From Leptolyngbya sp. Heron Island J (GTDB lineage Bacteria > Cyanobacteriota > Cyanobacteriia > Phormidesmidales > Phormidesmidaceae), in NCBI RefSeq assembly GCF_000482245.1, contig NZ_AWNH01000017.1:1-56472 (forward strand): a stretch of DNA of 56,472 nt, written 5' to 3'. A program made the translations under genes and the position numbers. Of this stretch, positions 17,708 to 27,312 are shown piece after piece. Below the pieces are notes generated by a model. That model was not told the origin of the DNA. It did no database searches and worked only from the letters and a program-made list of their open reading frames with translations. The stretch's first letter is position 1, and the number at the start of each line of letters is the position of its first letter.

Positions 17708-17733
17708 GAGCAGCCGTGCTTAATTGGCTGCTC
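17708..17733 (+). terminator. Hairpin after the AraC gene
   Basis: Perfect 8-bp arms GAGCAGCC (17708-17715) and GGCTGCTC (17726-17733) around a 10-base loop, five bases beyond the stop codon. There is no strong T-run, so termination may be partial. Confidence 0.55.
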
Positions 17734-17903
17734 ATCGACTTGAAACATATTCGGGTGATCGCCTTAACGTGTTAAGACAGTCGCGCAATGCTGGCGCAGC
17801 AAAACCGCAAGATCACCCGCAAATCAGAGCAAAGATACCCTCTTAATGCTCGGTGCTGGGCAATTATTCTGATTGGTGTCAGCTTTAAAAAGTGTTGAGC
17901 ATC

Positions 17904-18809
17904 ATGGAAAACTATCGATTGGGTCCCAAGCGTCGTGACGCCCTAAAAGCGATCGGACTTGCTGGATTCGCAGCTGCAGGAGTTAGCACGTTGGGTTCTC
18001 CAGCACCGGCTCAAGTCGTCGGGGCATCAGAGCAAATCACTAGAGAGGTGGCTGCTGGTGATGGGCTATCAGGCAAGACAGCCATCGTGACAGGTGCCCG
18101 TGCCAATATCGGTCGGGCGATCGCCGTCGAACTGGCTCGCATGGGCTCCGATGTTGTTGTTCATTACCATCGCCCCGAAACTCGCGACCAGGCTGAGCAA
18201 ACCGCTGCCATGTGTCAAGAGTATGGCGTCAACACAGCGCTTGCAGTTGGCGATCTTGGGCAGAAAGACAACGTGATGCGCATGTTTGATATGGCGACTG
18301 ACACCTTCGGTCGGCTGGATATCTTTGTTCACAACGCGGGTGCCTTAGTGAAGGGGCCTGTCGCTGAGCTGTCTGATGAAGATTACGTGCGAATGCAGCG
18401 GGTCAATGTCGATGCGACATTCTACGGCTTCCGCGAGGCCAGTCGTCGAATTGAGGACGGTGGGCGCATCATCGGCATTGCGTCTTCTGTAACCGGTGGC
18501 CCACCGCCACAGTATGGCGTTTATACCGGTGGCAAAGCCTTTATGAACGGCATGATCCTGGCGATGGCCAAAGAGCTAGGCCCACGTTCAATTACGGTCA
18601 ACTCTATCAACCCTGGCCCACTCGATACGCCTTTCTTTCATAATCAAGAAACACCAGAATCGGTCGCCTTTATTAGTCAGCTGGCACCCATGAACCGATT
18701 AGGTACAGTGGCGGAGATGATGCCTGCTGTGCGGATGCTGCTCTCGCCGGAGGGGATGTGGATGAACGGAGAAACTTTGTACATCAATAATGGCTATCTT
18801 CAGGCATAA
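17904..18809 (+). CDS. Short-chain dehydrogenase/reductase with a Tat-type signal
   Basis: About 301 residues from the ATG at 17904; a GTG at 17892 is the alternative. Residues ~8-45 form a twin-arginine leader (PKRRDALKAIGLAGFAAAG, then an Ala-rich stretch), unusual for this mostly cytoplasmic family. The SDR core follows: NAD(P)-binding TGARANIGRAIA, NNAG-equivalent HNAGA, catalytic Ser in IASSV and YTGGK for the Tyr-x-x-x-Lys pair, and the PGPLDTPF segment. Likely an NAD(P)-dependent oxidoreductase exported already folded with its cofactor. Substrate unknown. The AraC-type gene upstream is its probable regulator. Confidence 0.85.
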   Translation: MENYRLGPKRRDALKAIGLAGFAAAGVSTLGSPAPAQVVGASEQITREVAAGDGLSGKTAIVTGARANIGRAIAVELARMGSDVVVHYHRPETRDQAEQTAAMCQEYGVNTALAVGDLGQKDNVMRMFDMATDTFGRLDIFVHNAGALVKGPVAELSDEDYVRMQRVNVDATFYGFREASRRIEDGGRIIGIASSVTGGPPPQYGVYTGGKAFMNGMILAMAKELGPRSITVNSINPGPLDTPFFHNQETPESVAFISQLAPMNRLGTVAEMMPAVRMLLSPEGMWMNGETLYINNGYLQA

Positions 18810-18834
18810 GGTTGCCTGTGACGCTGTTGGCCTT

Positions 18835-18880
18835 CGGAAGGAGACGCTTGAAGTCTGCTAATAGTCTCCTTTCGGAGTTT
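18835..18880 (+). terminator. Rho-independent terminator after the Tat-SDR gene
   Basis: Arms CGGAAGGAGAC (18835-18845) and GTCTCCTTTCGG (18864-18875) pair almost fully, and gagttttata follows. It separates the SDR from the histidine kinase. Confidence 0.7.
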
Positions 18881-18984
18881 TATAGGGGAAACGACCGGCA
18901 TTGTAGAAGGTCTGTAGCGTCGTCCTCATTAACGGGGGTTATCTGACACGATAGGGGTACAGGCGAGATCGCGGGGCGAGGCCA

Positions 18985-20388
18985 ATGCTATGTATCGATG
19001 ACTTACTCAAGCTCAGCGCCTTTCAGACACTGTCTGAGGCTCGCCTGCAATGGGTTTGCGATCGCGCCCATGAACTCAACCTCCAGCACGGCAGCAGCAT
19101 CGAGCAGGAAGGCGCGGCTTCGCGAGGATTTTTTATTCTGGTGTCGGGGCAGATTGGCGTTACCCGCATGACAGAAGGGGTGGAGATGCCGATTGGCCGC
19201 TTTGATGCCCCGCACTTTCTGGGAGAAATCGCGGTCTTGAGCGGCAAGCCGGTGTTAGCGACCGTCCGCACCCTGACGGACTGTTGCCTGCACCAGCTTT
19301 CTGGGACAGATTTTTTGACCCTGCTGCACGAATGCCGCGAATTTGAACAGGCGATCTTTGAAGAAGTGCAGCAACGACTGCGGGGGTTAGAGTCGTTTTT
19401 CTTCGGTCGAGAAAAGATATCCGCGCTGGGGACGCTGGCCGCTGGGTTGGCCCATGAGCTGAACAATCCGGCAGCGGCGGTGGTCCGGGCTTTAAGAGAC
19501 GTTGTGCCCGCGATTCAAGACCTAGAGCGAATGACCCTGACATACGGTCAGCGGAACGTCGATCCTGAGCATACTCAAGAGTGGTTAGACGTTCGGGAGC
19601 AGGGCTATCAGGCGATTCTTCAGGGGCAGATTGATGTCATGATGCTGAGCGATCGCGAGGAGCAACTGCTGGAGTGGTTAGACGACTACGGCGTCGAGAA
19701 AGGTTGGCAACTGGCAGAAAATCTGGCGGTTGGCGGCATCCAGCCCGCGACCTTAGACCACCTCATGGCGCGCTGGCGAGATGACCCGACCGAGCTGAGG
19801 GAGCAAGGACTGCACTGGCTGTCTCTTTCGCTTGATGTGATGTCAATGCTCAAAGCGGGTTTACAGGGGGCCGAACGAGTTAACGACCTGGTGCAATCAA
19901 TGAAGTCTTACTCCCACCTTGATCGGGGGCCGCAGCAGGTTATTGATATTCATCACGGCCTCGAAGACACCTTGGGGTTATTTTCGAGCCAGCTAAACCA
20001 GAAGATTGAGGTGCGCCGCGTCTACGATCTCAGCCTGCCGCAAATCCTCGCTTTTGGGGGTGAGCTAAATCAGGTTTGGACCAGCTTGATTGATAATGCG
20101 ATTGCGGCGATTGCTGGCGAGGGAGTGCTAGAAATCTCAACCTGCCAGGAGGCAGACCGCCTGCGCGTCGAGGTGATCGATTCTGGGGCAGGCATCCCGA
20201 CAGCAATTCAATCCCGCATATTTGAACCCTTTTTCACCACTAAGCCAGTCGGCAGCGGCATTGGGCTCGGCCTGGATGCGGTGCGTCGTATCGTCGAAAA
20301 TCGCCATCACGGAACGATTACCTTTGATTCTAAACCTGGGAGGACCCGATTTACGGTCTACCTGCCGATTTCGTCTACAAATATTTGA
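18985..20388 (+). CDS. Sensor histidine kinase with an N-terminal cyclic-nucleotide-binding-like domain
   Basis: 467 residues. Residues ~5-125 resemble a CAP/cNMP-binding beta-roll (LQHGSSIEQEGAASRGFFIL, VSGQIGV, FLGEIAVLSGKPVLATVRT). Then comes a long helical region with the phosphoacceptor motif LAAGLAHELNNPAAAVVRAL (His at ~160), an insert of ~120 residues, and the HATPase domain (N box SLIDNAIAAIAG, G1 DSGAGIP, F box FEPFFTTKPVG, G2 GIGLGL). No membrane segment, so a soluble kinase sensing a small ligand. No response regulator lies on its strand; the NarL-type regulator and kinase next door converge on it but belong to a different kinase class. Confidence 0.88.
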   Translation: MLCIDDLLKLSAFQTLSEARLQWVCDRAHELNLQHGSSIEQEGAASRGFFILVSGQIGVTRMTEGVEMPIGRFDAPHFLGEIAVLSGKPVLATVRTLTDCCLHQLSGTDFLTLLHECREFEQAIFEEVQQRLRGLESFFFGREKISALGTLAAGLAHELNNPAAAVVRALRDVVPAIQDLERMTLTYGQRNVDPEHTQEWLDVREQGYQAILQGQIDVMMLSDREEQLLEWLDDYGVEKGWQLAENLAVGGIQPATLDHLMARWRDDPTELREQGLHWLSLSLDVMSMLKAGLQGAERVNDLVQSMKSYSHLDRGPQQVIDIHHGLEDTLGLFSSQLNQKIEVRRVYDLSLPQILAFGGELNQVWTSLIDNAIAAIAGEGVLEISTCQEADRLRVEVIDSGAGIPTAIQSRIFEPFFTTKPVGSGIGLGLDAVRRIVENRHHGTITFDSKPGRTRFTVYLPISSTNI

Positions 20389-20516
20389 GATAAGTAAGTA
20401 GAGATAAATAAACAGGGAAATTGGGTGTTATCTAGCGGATCTGACGTTGATATAGATAGTTGGGCTGCTTCAAATGAGGGTAACGTCAGGCTTTCCCCAT
20501 TTTTCCCAATCTCCTA

Positions 20517-21140
20517 TTACAAGTTGGTGATACCGCGCTTGAGGGCAACAAGAACTGCTTGGGTGCGATCGCTCACCCCCAGCTTTTTAAAGATGTTGCT
20601 GATATGGAACTTGACGGTGCTCTCGCTAAGGTGAAGCTGTTCGCTAATCTCTTGATTGGTTTTGCCCTCGGCCATGAGCTGGATGACTTCGCGCTCGCGT
20701 TCGCTGAGCGGGGGTAGGCCCATGCGCTCGGCCAGCTTGGCCCCAACGGCAGGGGGAATGTATTTGTTGCCCCTGTGAATGGTACGGATGGCGTCGAGCA
20801 AGTCGTCGATTTCAGTATCTTTGAGCAAGTAGCCCTTTGCCCCTGCTTGCAAACCGAGAAAGATATCTTCGTCGGTGTCGTAGGTGGTGAGGATGGCGAT
20901 GCGGGCATCGGGAAAGTCTTGGCGAATCGTGGTAATGGCCTCAACCCCGCTCATATCTGGCATTCGTAGATCCATCAGCGTGACATCGGGCTGAACCTCG
21001 CGAAACTGTTGAACTGCGTCCAATCCGGTCGTAGCCTCCGCCACTACTGTCATGCCATCTGCCAGGTTCACCATCTGCGCGATACCATTGCGAACGATGG
21101 GGTGGTCGTCGGCAACCAATACGCGAATCGACTCGGTCAT
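20517..21140 (-). CDS. NarL/FixJ-type response regulator
   Basis: 207 residues. Receiver domain with acidic pair ADDHP, phospho-Asp in VTLMDLRMPDMSG and Lys in GYLLKD; the C-terminal LuxR-type helix-turn-helix reads LSEREREVIQLMAEGKTNQEI, then HLSESTVKFHISNIFKKLGV. The start overlaps the stop of the upstream kinase as TAATG, so the two are translationally coupled and clearly form a two-component pair. DNA target unknown. Confidence 0.95.
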   Translation of the reverse strand: MTESIRVLVADDHPIVRNGIAQMVNLADGMTVVAEATTGLDAVQQFREVQPDVTLMDLRMPDMSGVEAITTIRQDFPDARIAILTTYDTDEDIFLGLQAGAKGYLLKDTEIDDLLDAIRTIHRGNKYIPPAVGAKLAERMGLPPLSEREREVIQLMAEGKTNQEISEQLHLSESTVKFHISNIFKKLGVSDRTQAVLVALKRGITNL

Positions 21141-24100
21141 TATGTGGAAACCTCCACGAAAATCTCGGTCCCTTCTCCTGGCTGGGTGCTGATGCAGAGT
21201 TGACCGTTGATTTGGTCTACTCGCTCGGACATACTTACCAACCCAAAGCCCTCGGTTTTGACCTGAGGCTGGAAGCCGCAGCCGTTGTCGCAGATATGCA
21301 GACTGACCTGATGAGGTTGATAGGACAGCGAGATTGTCAGCGTCGTAGCATTGGCGTGCTTGAGGACGTTGGTGATAGCTTCCTGACAGACGCGCAGGAG
21401 GGTACGACTCACGAAATAGGACAGCGGCTGGGGAGTGCCTGTGACGGTCACCTGGGTTTGCAGGTCGGTGCCGCTGGTGACCTGTTCGATGTGGTCAGCG
21501 AGTTCCTGCGGGAGCGCCGTCTGGGTTTCATCGACCGGATAGACGGCCCAGACCGAGCGGCGGGCCTCGGCGAGTCCAGTCTGGGCCAGGTTGCCAATGT
21601 GATCAAGGATGTCTTTGACTCGGGCGAGGTTGCAGTCCTCGCTGTCAGCAGTACGAATCAGGTTTTGCTTAACCAGGTACTGAGCAAGCTTGAGCTGTAC
21701 AGTGATGCCAGTAAAGGTTTGGGCTAGAGTATCGTGAATTTCTTGGGCTATGCGGGTGCGCTCTTGAGTGAGGGCCGCTTGCCGGCTTTGCTCAGCCAGA
21801 CGAGTGAGCTGAAATGCTAGGGTCGCCTGGTTGACAAGGGCCTGAATAAATTCAAGCTGCTCATCGGATAGCCTTATTTGGTGACGAAAGGCGAAGCCAA
21901 TAAATCCGATAGGCTGGTCTTTCACTTTCATGCGGGCACAGGCCACGTCGCTATGCCCCTCGGTACAGTGCCAGGGGATAGTCTCGGGCCAAAAAATGCG
22001 GCGATCTTCAGAGTCTGGTAGACCGAGTTCGAAGTATGTTAGCGGCTTGGGCGCATCTAGAATCATCTGCCAGGCCTCGGTGGTGTCAGCCGGAATCGGA
22101 TGGCGGAACATGTCAGGGGCTGTTGGTGGCGCATCTAGGTACACCTGCCCCTCTTGAACGGCACTGTGTAGGTTTAGCGTATGTGTATCAGCATCGTAGA
22201 GAAATAGATAAGTCTTACAGGCCCCAGCTTGCTGGGCCAGCTCTGCTAGCAGTAGGCTCAAGAACTTGTCAGTTTCAAGATTTGCGGTGAGCGCATTGAG
22301 GGTGCGGCTGATGGCGTCGTTGGCTCTAGCTAGCTCGGTGACTCGGTCTTTTTCGGCTTCTAATAGGGCTTCTTGCGTACGGCGTAGCTCGGTGATATCT
22401 ACCTGGGTGGCCCAGCACCCTACGATATGACCTTCGCTAACGGTGCAAACACCGCTGTTGAGGAAGTAACGCCGCCGTCCTTGTGGATCAATCTCTTCGG
22501 TTTCTAGATTATGGCCACGGTAGCCATTTTTAATGATTGCTGGAATAAAAGCCGCATTCTTTTCTGAGTCTGCAACATGCACATCGACATTTCTCAGCCC
22601 GATTAGCGTATCGGGATCGTTGACGCCGTACATGGCAGCAAAGGCAGGATTGGCTTCCACCACACGAAAGTTTTGGTACAACCAGGCACACTGTTCTTCG
22701 AAAGGAAGCGTGACCGGGCAAGGTGGATTCACCTCTGCATAGTAGAATCCTTCACTGCTCAGCTCGAACAGAGTGCGAAAGCGCTTTTCCGATTCTGAGA
22801 GGCGATCAAGGGTTTGCTGAAGTTCGGTGTTGAGATGGGCAAGTTCTTGCGATCTCGCCTGTTCTGCACGCAAAACGGCTTTTTGGGTGCGTAGCTTTTC
22901 GAGGCGAAGTCTTTCGCGCTGAATGGCACTGCCAATACCGGCTGCCACTGCCTTCAATACTTCTAACTCAGAAGATTCTCGATGTTTGGTGCTGCGGCAA
23001 TCATGGATTCCAAGGACTCCCCAGAACTGGCCCTCGATAAAAATCGGAACACTATGGAGTGCCTTTACGCCAACCGCAGCCATCGAACTGCGAAAAGGTT
23101 CAAGTAGCTCTGCGGTGAAGTAGCTGATGCTTTGACCGTTTGATAAACGCTCAACCCCAGTTTCAATCCCTTCAGAATTACCCTGCCCTCCTTCAGGATG
23201 CAAGAGTTGAGAAATAGTATGAGACGAATGCCACTCATACAAACACTGCCAACCCACTAATGACAAGTTGGAAGACTGATCGAAAGGTTCAACCTCAAAA
23301 ACACCCACGCGATCAGTCTCTAAACTTTCGCCAATAATTTGCAGGGCGGTGTTGACGGCATCGTCTAAGTTCTCAGTGGTCAGCAGGGCGTTGGCTGCGG
23401 TTGCGGTGGCTTCTAGAATGCGATCGCGCCCCTGCAGCACTCGGTTATGTTCCTCTAGTTCAGCAGCCCGCTGCTGTGAGGCGCGATCTCGTTCCGCTAA
23501 CACCGCCACCTGTTTCGTCGTTTCCGCTAGTTGGGTTAGCTGAATAGCAAGAGTAACTTGATTGGCTAAGGCCCGAAGTAGCGCTATATTGTCATCTGTA
23601 AAGTGTGTTTCTTCTGTGAAGGCTAGCCCTAATAACCCAACAGGTTGATCGCCAGACATCAAGGCAAAGGATGTGGCTTCTCTCATACCCAGTCCAACAA
23701 GCCACTCTAAAGTGCCTGGCCAATAGAGACTATGATCTTCATCAGGGCTCAATAAAACGATATCTTGCGTTTCGCACATTCTTGCAAAAGTTGGGTTGAT
23801 ATCGGCGGGGAAGGGAGCTTTAAATAACGTTGGGTGATAATCATAGGCCCCTCTGTGGAGAATTCCATGTTCCACACATGAATGAAGTTCCAGGGTTTTG
23901 TTTACTGATTCATAGATAAAAACGTGGCCGATAGCTGCACCCGTCTGCTGGGTGATTTTGGCAAGGATATGCCCTAAAAAAGCATCCAAATTAGCTTCAT
24001 TGGCTAAGCGATTGAGGCTGGCTTTTAGCACATTATTGACCTGCGTTAATTCGATCGCCCGCTGCTGCCTCATCTCCTCTCGTTCGCGTTGGTTTAGGTC

Positions 24101-25726
24101 GCGCTCAATGGCAGCGGCAATGCTATCAGCGGCGATCGCAAAAATGGTCTGATCCGCCTCATCCAGTTGTTTCGCTTCGCGACAATAGTCAAAACTAAAC
24201 ACCCCCCAGAATTGGGCATTGACGATAATCGGCACCATCATAATGGAACTGTTGCCGAGCGCCTGAATCAGTTTACGGGCGGGCTCGGCCACGTCAGCCA
24301 CCTGCACACACATCGTTTCACTCTGAGACAGCCGCGTCTCAAAGTCCGGGAAATAGTTCCACAGCAGCGCCGAATTCAGTTCAGGAATCGCTTTGGTGGA
24401 AGCCGGTACCTCAGCGCGACACCACTGAGTATGCAGCTTCACGGCGGCTTTGCCCGTTTGCGGATCGAGGACGTTTTGGGCCAGCGAGCTGCGATCGCTC
24501 CCCGCTGTTTCCCCTAAAATTTCTAAAACTTCCGGCAGTACGGTGGTGTAGTCACTGCAGCGCAGAAGTTTGTTGGCAAGAGTGGCAATCGTTCGCAGAC
24601 GCTGAGTGCGGTCCTGTTCTGCTTTAAGGAGAGCTTGTTGTGCTTCCTTTAAAGGGGTGGTATTACTTGTAATCCCCCACGCTCTGACTAAATGCCCATT
24701 TTCTGTAGAGCCAAATAGATTGCTAAGCCAATGGCGCTTTTTGCCGTCAGGCCCAATATCCTCTGATTCTGCATTGGTGAGCTGCCAGCCATTTTCGATT
24801 AGCCGACGCATTAACGATCGATGCCCGTCTGAATTGGGTGAATGCATGACCGTTAGGGATTGACCAACAATCTCTGATCGATCAAGGCCAAGTTGTCTTT
24901 CACCAGCAGGATTGATATCGGTAAATCGGAAAGAGCGATAAATTTGATCAACCTGTTCCTCAATGGGCAAAGCAAGTGAAACAGGTGGCTCAAAGTCAAC
25001 AAAGTGGATATTGTCGTTGCTAGCCTCAAATAGTTCACGAAAGTGTTTTTCTGAAGCCTGTAGCGCCTCATCTTTTGCCTGACGCTCAATAGCAGCAGCA
25101 ATGCTGTCGGCAGCGACCTTCAGAATGGCGATTTCGGCTTCATCGTAGAGGCAGGATTCACCACAGTTGTCAAAATAGACATGCCCCCAAAATGCTTCTT
25201 GTACAAAAATAGGGACAACTAACCCTGAGGTCGTTCCCTGTAAATTACATAGATGGCGAAAGCTTTCTGGAAGCTCATCAGCGAGATAATTAACAATCTC
25301 TCCCTGTTCTAATTGCCTGTGAAGACCCAAGAGATCGTTATCAATTACAAGATAATCTTCTTCAACTGATTCATGCTCTAAACTAGATACCAGAGAGCTC
25401 AAAATAGTTTCACGAGACCACTCAGACAGAACTTTGTAAAATATCCTGCCGGAATCGCTGGCTGATTTTGACTGGACAAATGCACAGCGATCGCTCCCTA
25501 CCGCTTCCCCTAACAGCCGCACTACGTCAAGTAAAACTGTGGTGTAGTCAGGGGATTTAAGCAGCAGATTTGCCACTTGCGCCACCGTAGACAGTAAGCG
25601 AGCGCGCGCCTGAGCAGCCCGGTTTTGCTCTTCGAGTAATTGGGCTTGGAGCGCACAATAATCCTGATAGTCAGGACAGGTTTCGTTCTGAGACTGGGTT
25701 GACTTAGGCACCATAGCGCAACTCAC
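21140..25726 (-). CDS. Very large multi-GAF/PAS histidine kinase of the NarX/DesK (HisKA_3) class
   Basis: 1528 residues, no membrane segment. Order: GAF (~45-210), PAS (~225-370), GAF (~385-560), GAF (~590-765), GAF (~795-970), PAS (~985-1135), GAF (~1150-1310), then HisKA_3 with ERTRIAQEIHDTLAQTFTG and a C-terminal HATPase (EAITNVLKHA; DNGCGF; GFGLVSMSERV). Several GAF modules share the phrase SDRC/SDRS/TDRV near their start and the SVPIFIEGQFWGVLGIHDC pattern, so they arose by duplication. None shows a clear bilin-binding Cys motif that I can vouch for. Five GAF and two PAS domains imply integration of several small-molecule or redox signals. Coupled to the response regulator at 20517. Confidence 0.9.
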   Translation of the reverse strand: MSCAMVPKSTQSQNETCPDYQDYCALQAQLLEEQNRAAQARARLLSTVAQVANLLLKSPDYTTVLLDVVRLLGEAVGSDRCAFVQSKSASDSGRIFYKVLSEWSRETILSSLVSSLEHESVEEDYLVIDNDLLGLHRQLEQGEIVNYLADELPESFRHLCNLQGTTSGLVVPIFVQEAFWGHVYFDNCGESCLYDEAEIAILKVAADSIAAAIERQAKDEALQASEKHFRELFEASNDNIHFVDFEPPVSLALPIEEQVDQIYRSFRFTDINPAGERQLGLDRSEIVGQSLTVMHSPNSDGHRSLMRRLIENGWQLTNAESEDIGPDGKKRHWLSNLFGSTENGHLVRAWGITSNTTPLKEAQQALLKAEQDRTQRLRTIATLANKLLRCSDYTTVLPEVLEILGETAGSDRSSLAQNVLDPQTGKAAVKLHTQWCRAEVPASTKAIPELNSALLWNYFPDFETRLSQSETMCVQVADVAEPARKLIQALGNSSIMMVPIIVNAQFWGVFSFDYCREAKQLDEADQTIFAIAADSIAAAIERDLNQREREEMRQQRAIELTQVNNVLKASLNRLANEANLDAFLGHILAKITQQTGAAIGHVFIYESVNKTLELHSCVEHGILHRGAYDYHPTLFKAPFPADINPTFARMCETQDIVLLSPDEDHSLYWPGTLEWLVGLGMREATSFALMSGDQPVGLLGLAFTEETHFTDDNIALLRALANQVTLAIQLTQLAETTKQVAVLAERDRASQQRAAELEEHNRVLQGRDRILEATATAANALLTTENLDDAVNTALQIIGESLETDRVGVFEVEPFDQSSNLSLVGWQCLYEWHSSHTISQLLHPEGGQGNSEGIETGVERLSNGQSISYFTAELLEPFRSSMAAVGVKALHSVPIFIEGQFWGVLGIHDCRSTKHRESSELEVLKAVAAGIGSAIQRERLRLEKLRTQKAVLRAEQARSQELAHLNTELQQTLDRLSESEKRFRTLFELSSEGFYYAEVNPPCPVTLPFEEQCAWLYQNFRVVEANPAFAAMYGVNDPDTLIGLRNVDVHVADSEKNAAFIPAIIKNGYRGHNLETEEIDPQGRRRYFLNSGVCTVSEGHIVGCWATQVDITELRRTQEALLEAEKDRVTELARANDAISRTLNALTANLETDKFLSLLLAELAQQAGACKTYLFLYDADTHTLNLHSAVQEGQVYLDAPPTAPDMFRHPIPADTTEAWQMILDAPKPLTYFELGLPDSEDRRIFWPETIPWHCTEGHSDVACARMKVKDQPIGFIGFAFRHQIRLSDEQLEFIQALVNQATLAFQLTRLAEQSRQAALTQERTRIAQEIHDTLAQTFTGITVQLKLAQYLVKQNLIRTADSEDCNLARVKDILDHIGNLAQTGLAEARRSVWAVYPVDETQTALPQELADHIEQVTSGTDLQTQVTVTGTPQPLSYFVSRTLLRVCQEAITNVLKHANATTLTISLSYQPHQVSLHICDNGCGFQPQVKTEGFGLVSMSERVDQINGQLCISTQPGEGTEIFVEVST

Positions 25727-26039
25727 CGCTATTGAAGATGTGATTAGCTCTACTCTAAAGCAGTGCAGCTTCCCTAACTTTCATATCAAGATAGTGACCC
25801 GGTGCGACCTGATCGCTAGGTGAGACTTCACCTAACCTCTAGTACAGGTCAAATTTGAATAGCTGGACAGGTCAAGCCAGTCTTGCAGATGGGTACTGTC
25901 AGCCCGCTGATTGCGTAAAGTTATAGCCATAGTTTCTTAACCATATCTCAATACGATATTTCCATTCAGTTGAGTTCTGCTGTCGGCTCATTTCATTTTC
26001 ACCCACTAGATCTTGTTGTATTTAAGAGGTCAAATCATC
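25727..26039. other. Divergent intergenic region, kinase operon / secreted ABM protein
   Basis: About 310 bases without a gene. It should hold promoters for both directions. I see no strong -35/-10 pair or repeat that I would call. Confidence 0.4.
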
Positions 26040-26765
26040 ATGCTCAGTTTGTTGACTCGTCAGTTGGCCAAGTTTGCCGTCGTTACCCTAGTTGTTGTGA
26101 GTGTGCTCGTTGGGCTATCCCAGACAGCGCAGGCAGCGGTTTCTCTCGATAAAACTCCGGATTTGGTCAATGTTGTGACCGTCTATCCGACCACTTCAGA
26201 AACTCAATCGGAAATTCTGTCAGAGGTATCTGAAGCTGAAGCATTTACCTTCGCCAGCGTTCCTGGCTTTAAGGACTCGGCTATCCTCAAAGCCCAGGAT
26301 GACAGTCAGGTCATTGCTCTGTCGCAATGGAACGGCAAAGATTTGACCAGTTTTGAATCCTACGCGAAAGAGCATGTTTTAAGTATCCCGGCAGGGCAGT
26401 CGGCCCAATCCTTTGCCTGCCAGGTGCAGCATACCGAGACCAGAGCAGCGTCGCCAAAGTTCCAGCAGGGAGATGTGGTGATGTTTAGTCAATTCAAGAT
26501 GAAGCCAAATAAAGCGCAATCTGAATTGGCGATGGTCATTAGTCAGATGATGCCAGGCGTGTTGGATATGATTTCCGGTCTGCAGTGGGCAGCCATGTGT
26601 TCTAGTACCGACGAATCTACGATTGCGTTACTGGCCCGATGGAACAGTCGTGATGATTTTAAATCCCTTGGCCAAAAGGCAGGATTTGACCCAGAGACAA
26701 ACTACTGGCAAGACTATGCAAACAATGAACACGGTTTGTACGACGTTGTCGAGATCATCCGCTAA
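26040..26765 (+). CDS. Exported protein with two ABM (antibiotic biosynthesis monooxygenase)-like domains
   Basis: 241 residues from the ATG at 26040, chosen because AAGAGG lies ~9 bases upstream and it gives a clean signal peptide (TRQLAKFAVVTLVVVSVLVG, cleavage after AQA). The mature part shows two ferredoxin-like halves: NVVTVYPTTSETQSEILSEV with FTFASVPGFKDSAILKA and ALSQWNGKDLTSFESY, then VVMFSQFKMKPNKAQSEL with LLARWNSRDDFKSL. This is the pattern of dimeric ABM-fold proteins, here as a tandem duplication within one chain. ABM proteins oxidise quinols or degrade heme without cofactors; the substrate here is unknown. Confidence 0.7.
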   Translation: MLSLLTRQLAKFAVVTLVVVSVLVGLSQTAQAAVSLDKTPDLVNVVTVYPTTSETQSEILSEVSEAEAFTFASVPGFKDSAILKAQDDSQVIALSQWNGKDLTSFESYAKEHVLSIPAGQSAQSFACQVQHTETRAASPKFQQGDVVMFSQFKMKPNKAQSELAMVISQMMPGVLDMISGLQWAAMCSSTDESTIALLARWNSRDDFKSLGQKAGFDPETNYWQDYANNEHGLYDVVEIIR

Positions 26766-26829
26766 CTCTTTGACTTCAACCTAATAAAAGAAATTCATTA
26801 ATTCATAGCTCATAATCTCTCTCTTCTAG

Positions 26830-27015
26830 ACAGGATGGGATGTGACATCCTCGCGGCTTGATCAGCCAACTGCAATAATGCGATTAGCTCAAGCAGGTGC
26901 AGTGATGATCAATTGGACTGCCCTTGCCTCAGAGCTGATGGGAGATTGGACAAGACCTAACGCAGCCGAGGTGGGTGAGATTTATCAGCAGCATAGTAAC
27001 TGGGCTGGCTTGTGA
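26830..27015 (+). pseudogene. C-terminal fragment of an isochorismatase-like hydrolase
   Basis: The frame is open after a TAG at 26827 and ends with TGA at 27013-27015. It reads WDVTSSRLDQPTAIMRLAQ, AGAVMINWTALASELMGDW, then NAAEVGEIYQQHSN, which fits the C-terminal 60 residues of cysteine hydrolases of the isochorismatase family. The catalytic Asp-Lys-Cys region is missing and no start codon is present, so this is a relic. Confidence 0.55.
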
Positions 27016-27312
27016 AGAACCAGTAGTTGAAGGTTACAAAAGCTTTAGCTATGCGCTGGCGGGGAGTTGTGCCGCTGTGTTCCCTTGCTGTGTCTTGAAG
27101 GAGAGCGACGACAAAGACACAGACAGCGCAGAAAAGCAATGTCTTCAGAGAGTTGTGGAGTTTTTGTCGCTTCCTCCGCTTTACCTGGCTGATGGAAGGC
27201 TAAACCCTTCACCAGAGCGGTCAAAGGTCAGGACTTTCTGAAGATATTGCATCAAACTACTTCGCCCAAACCCGCATCTGTCGTTGCCAACATAAATAGC
27301 AGGTGAACTAAG
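27016..27312. other. Intergenic region before the porin gene
   Basis: About 300 bases. Open frames are short and lack family features. No clear promoter or repeat is recognised. Confidence 0.4.

Noticed and set aside
19023-19543. Minus-strand frames under the cNMP-type histidine kinase
   Set aside because: They are antisense to well-conserved kinase motifs and rich in Arg/Ser/Pro, typical shadows.
26975-27241. 88-codon plus-strand frame after the isochorismatase fragment
   Set aside because: Cys-rich, no ribosome-binding site or family similarity; it overlaps the fragment in another frame.
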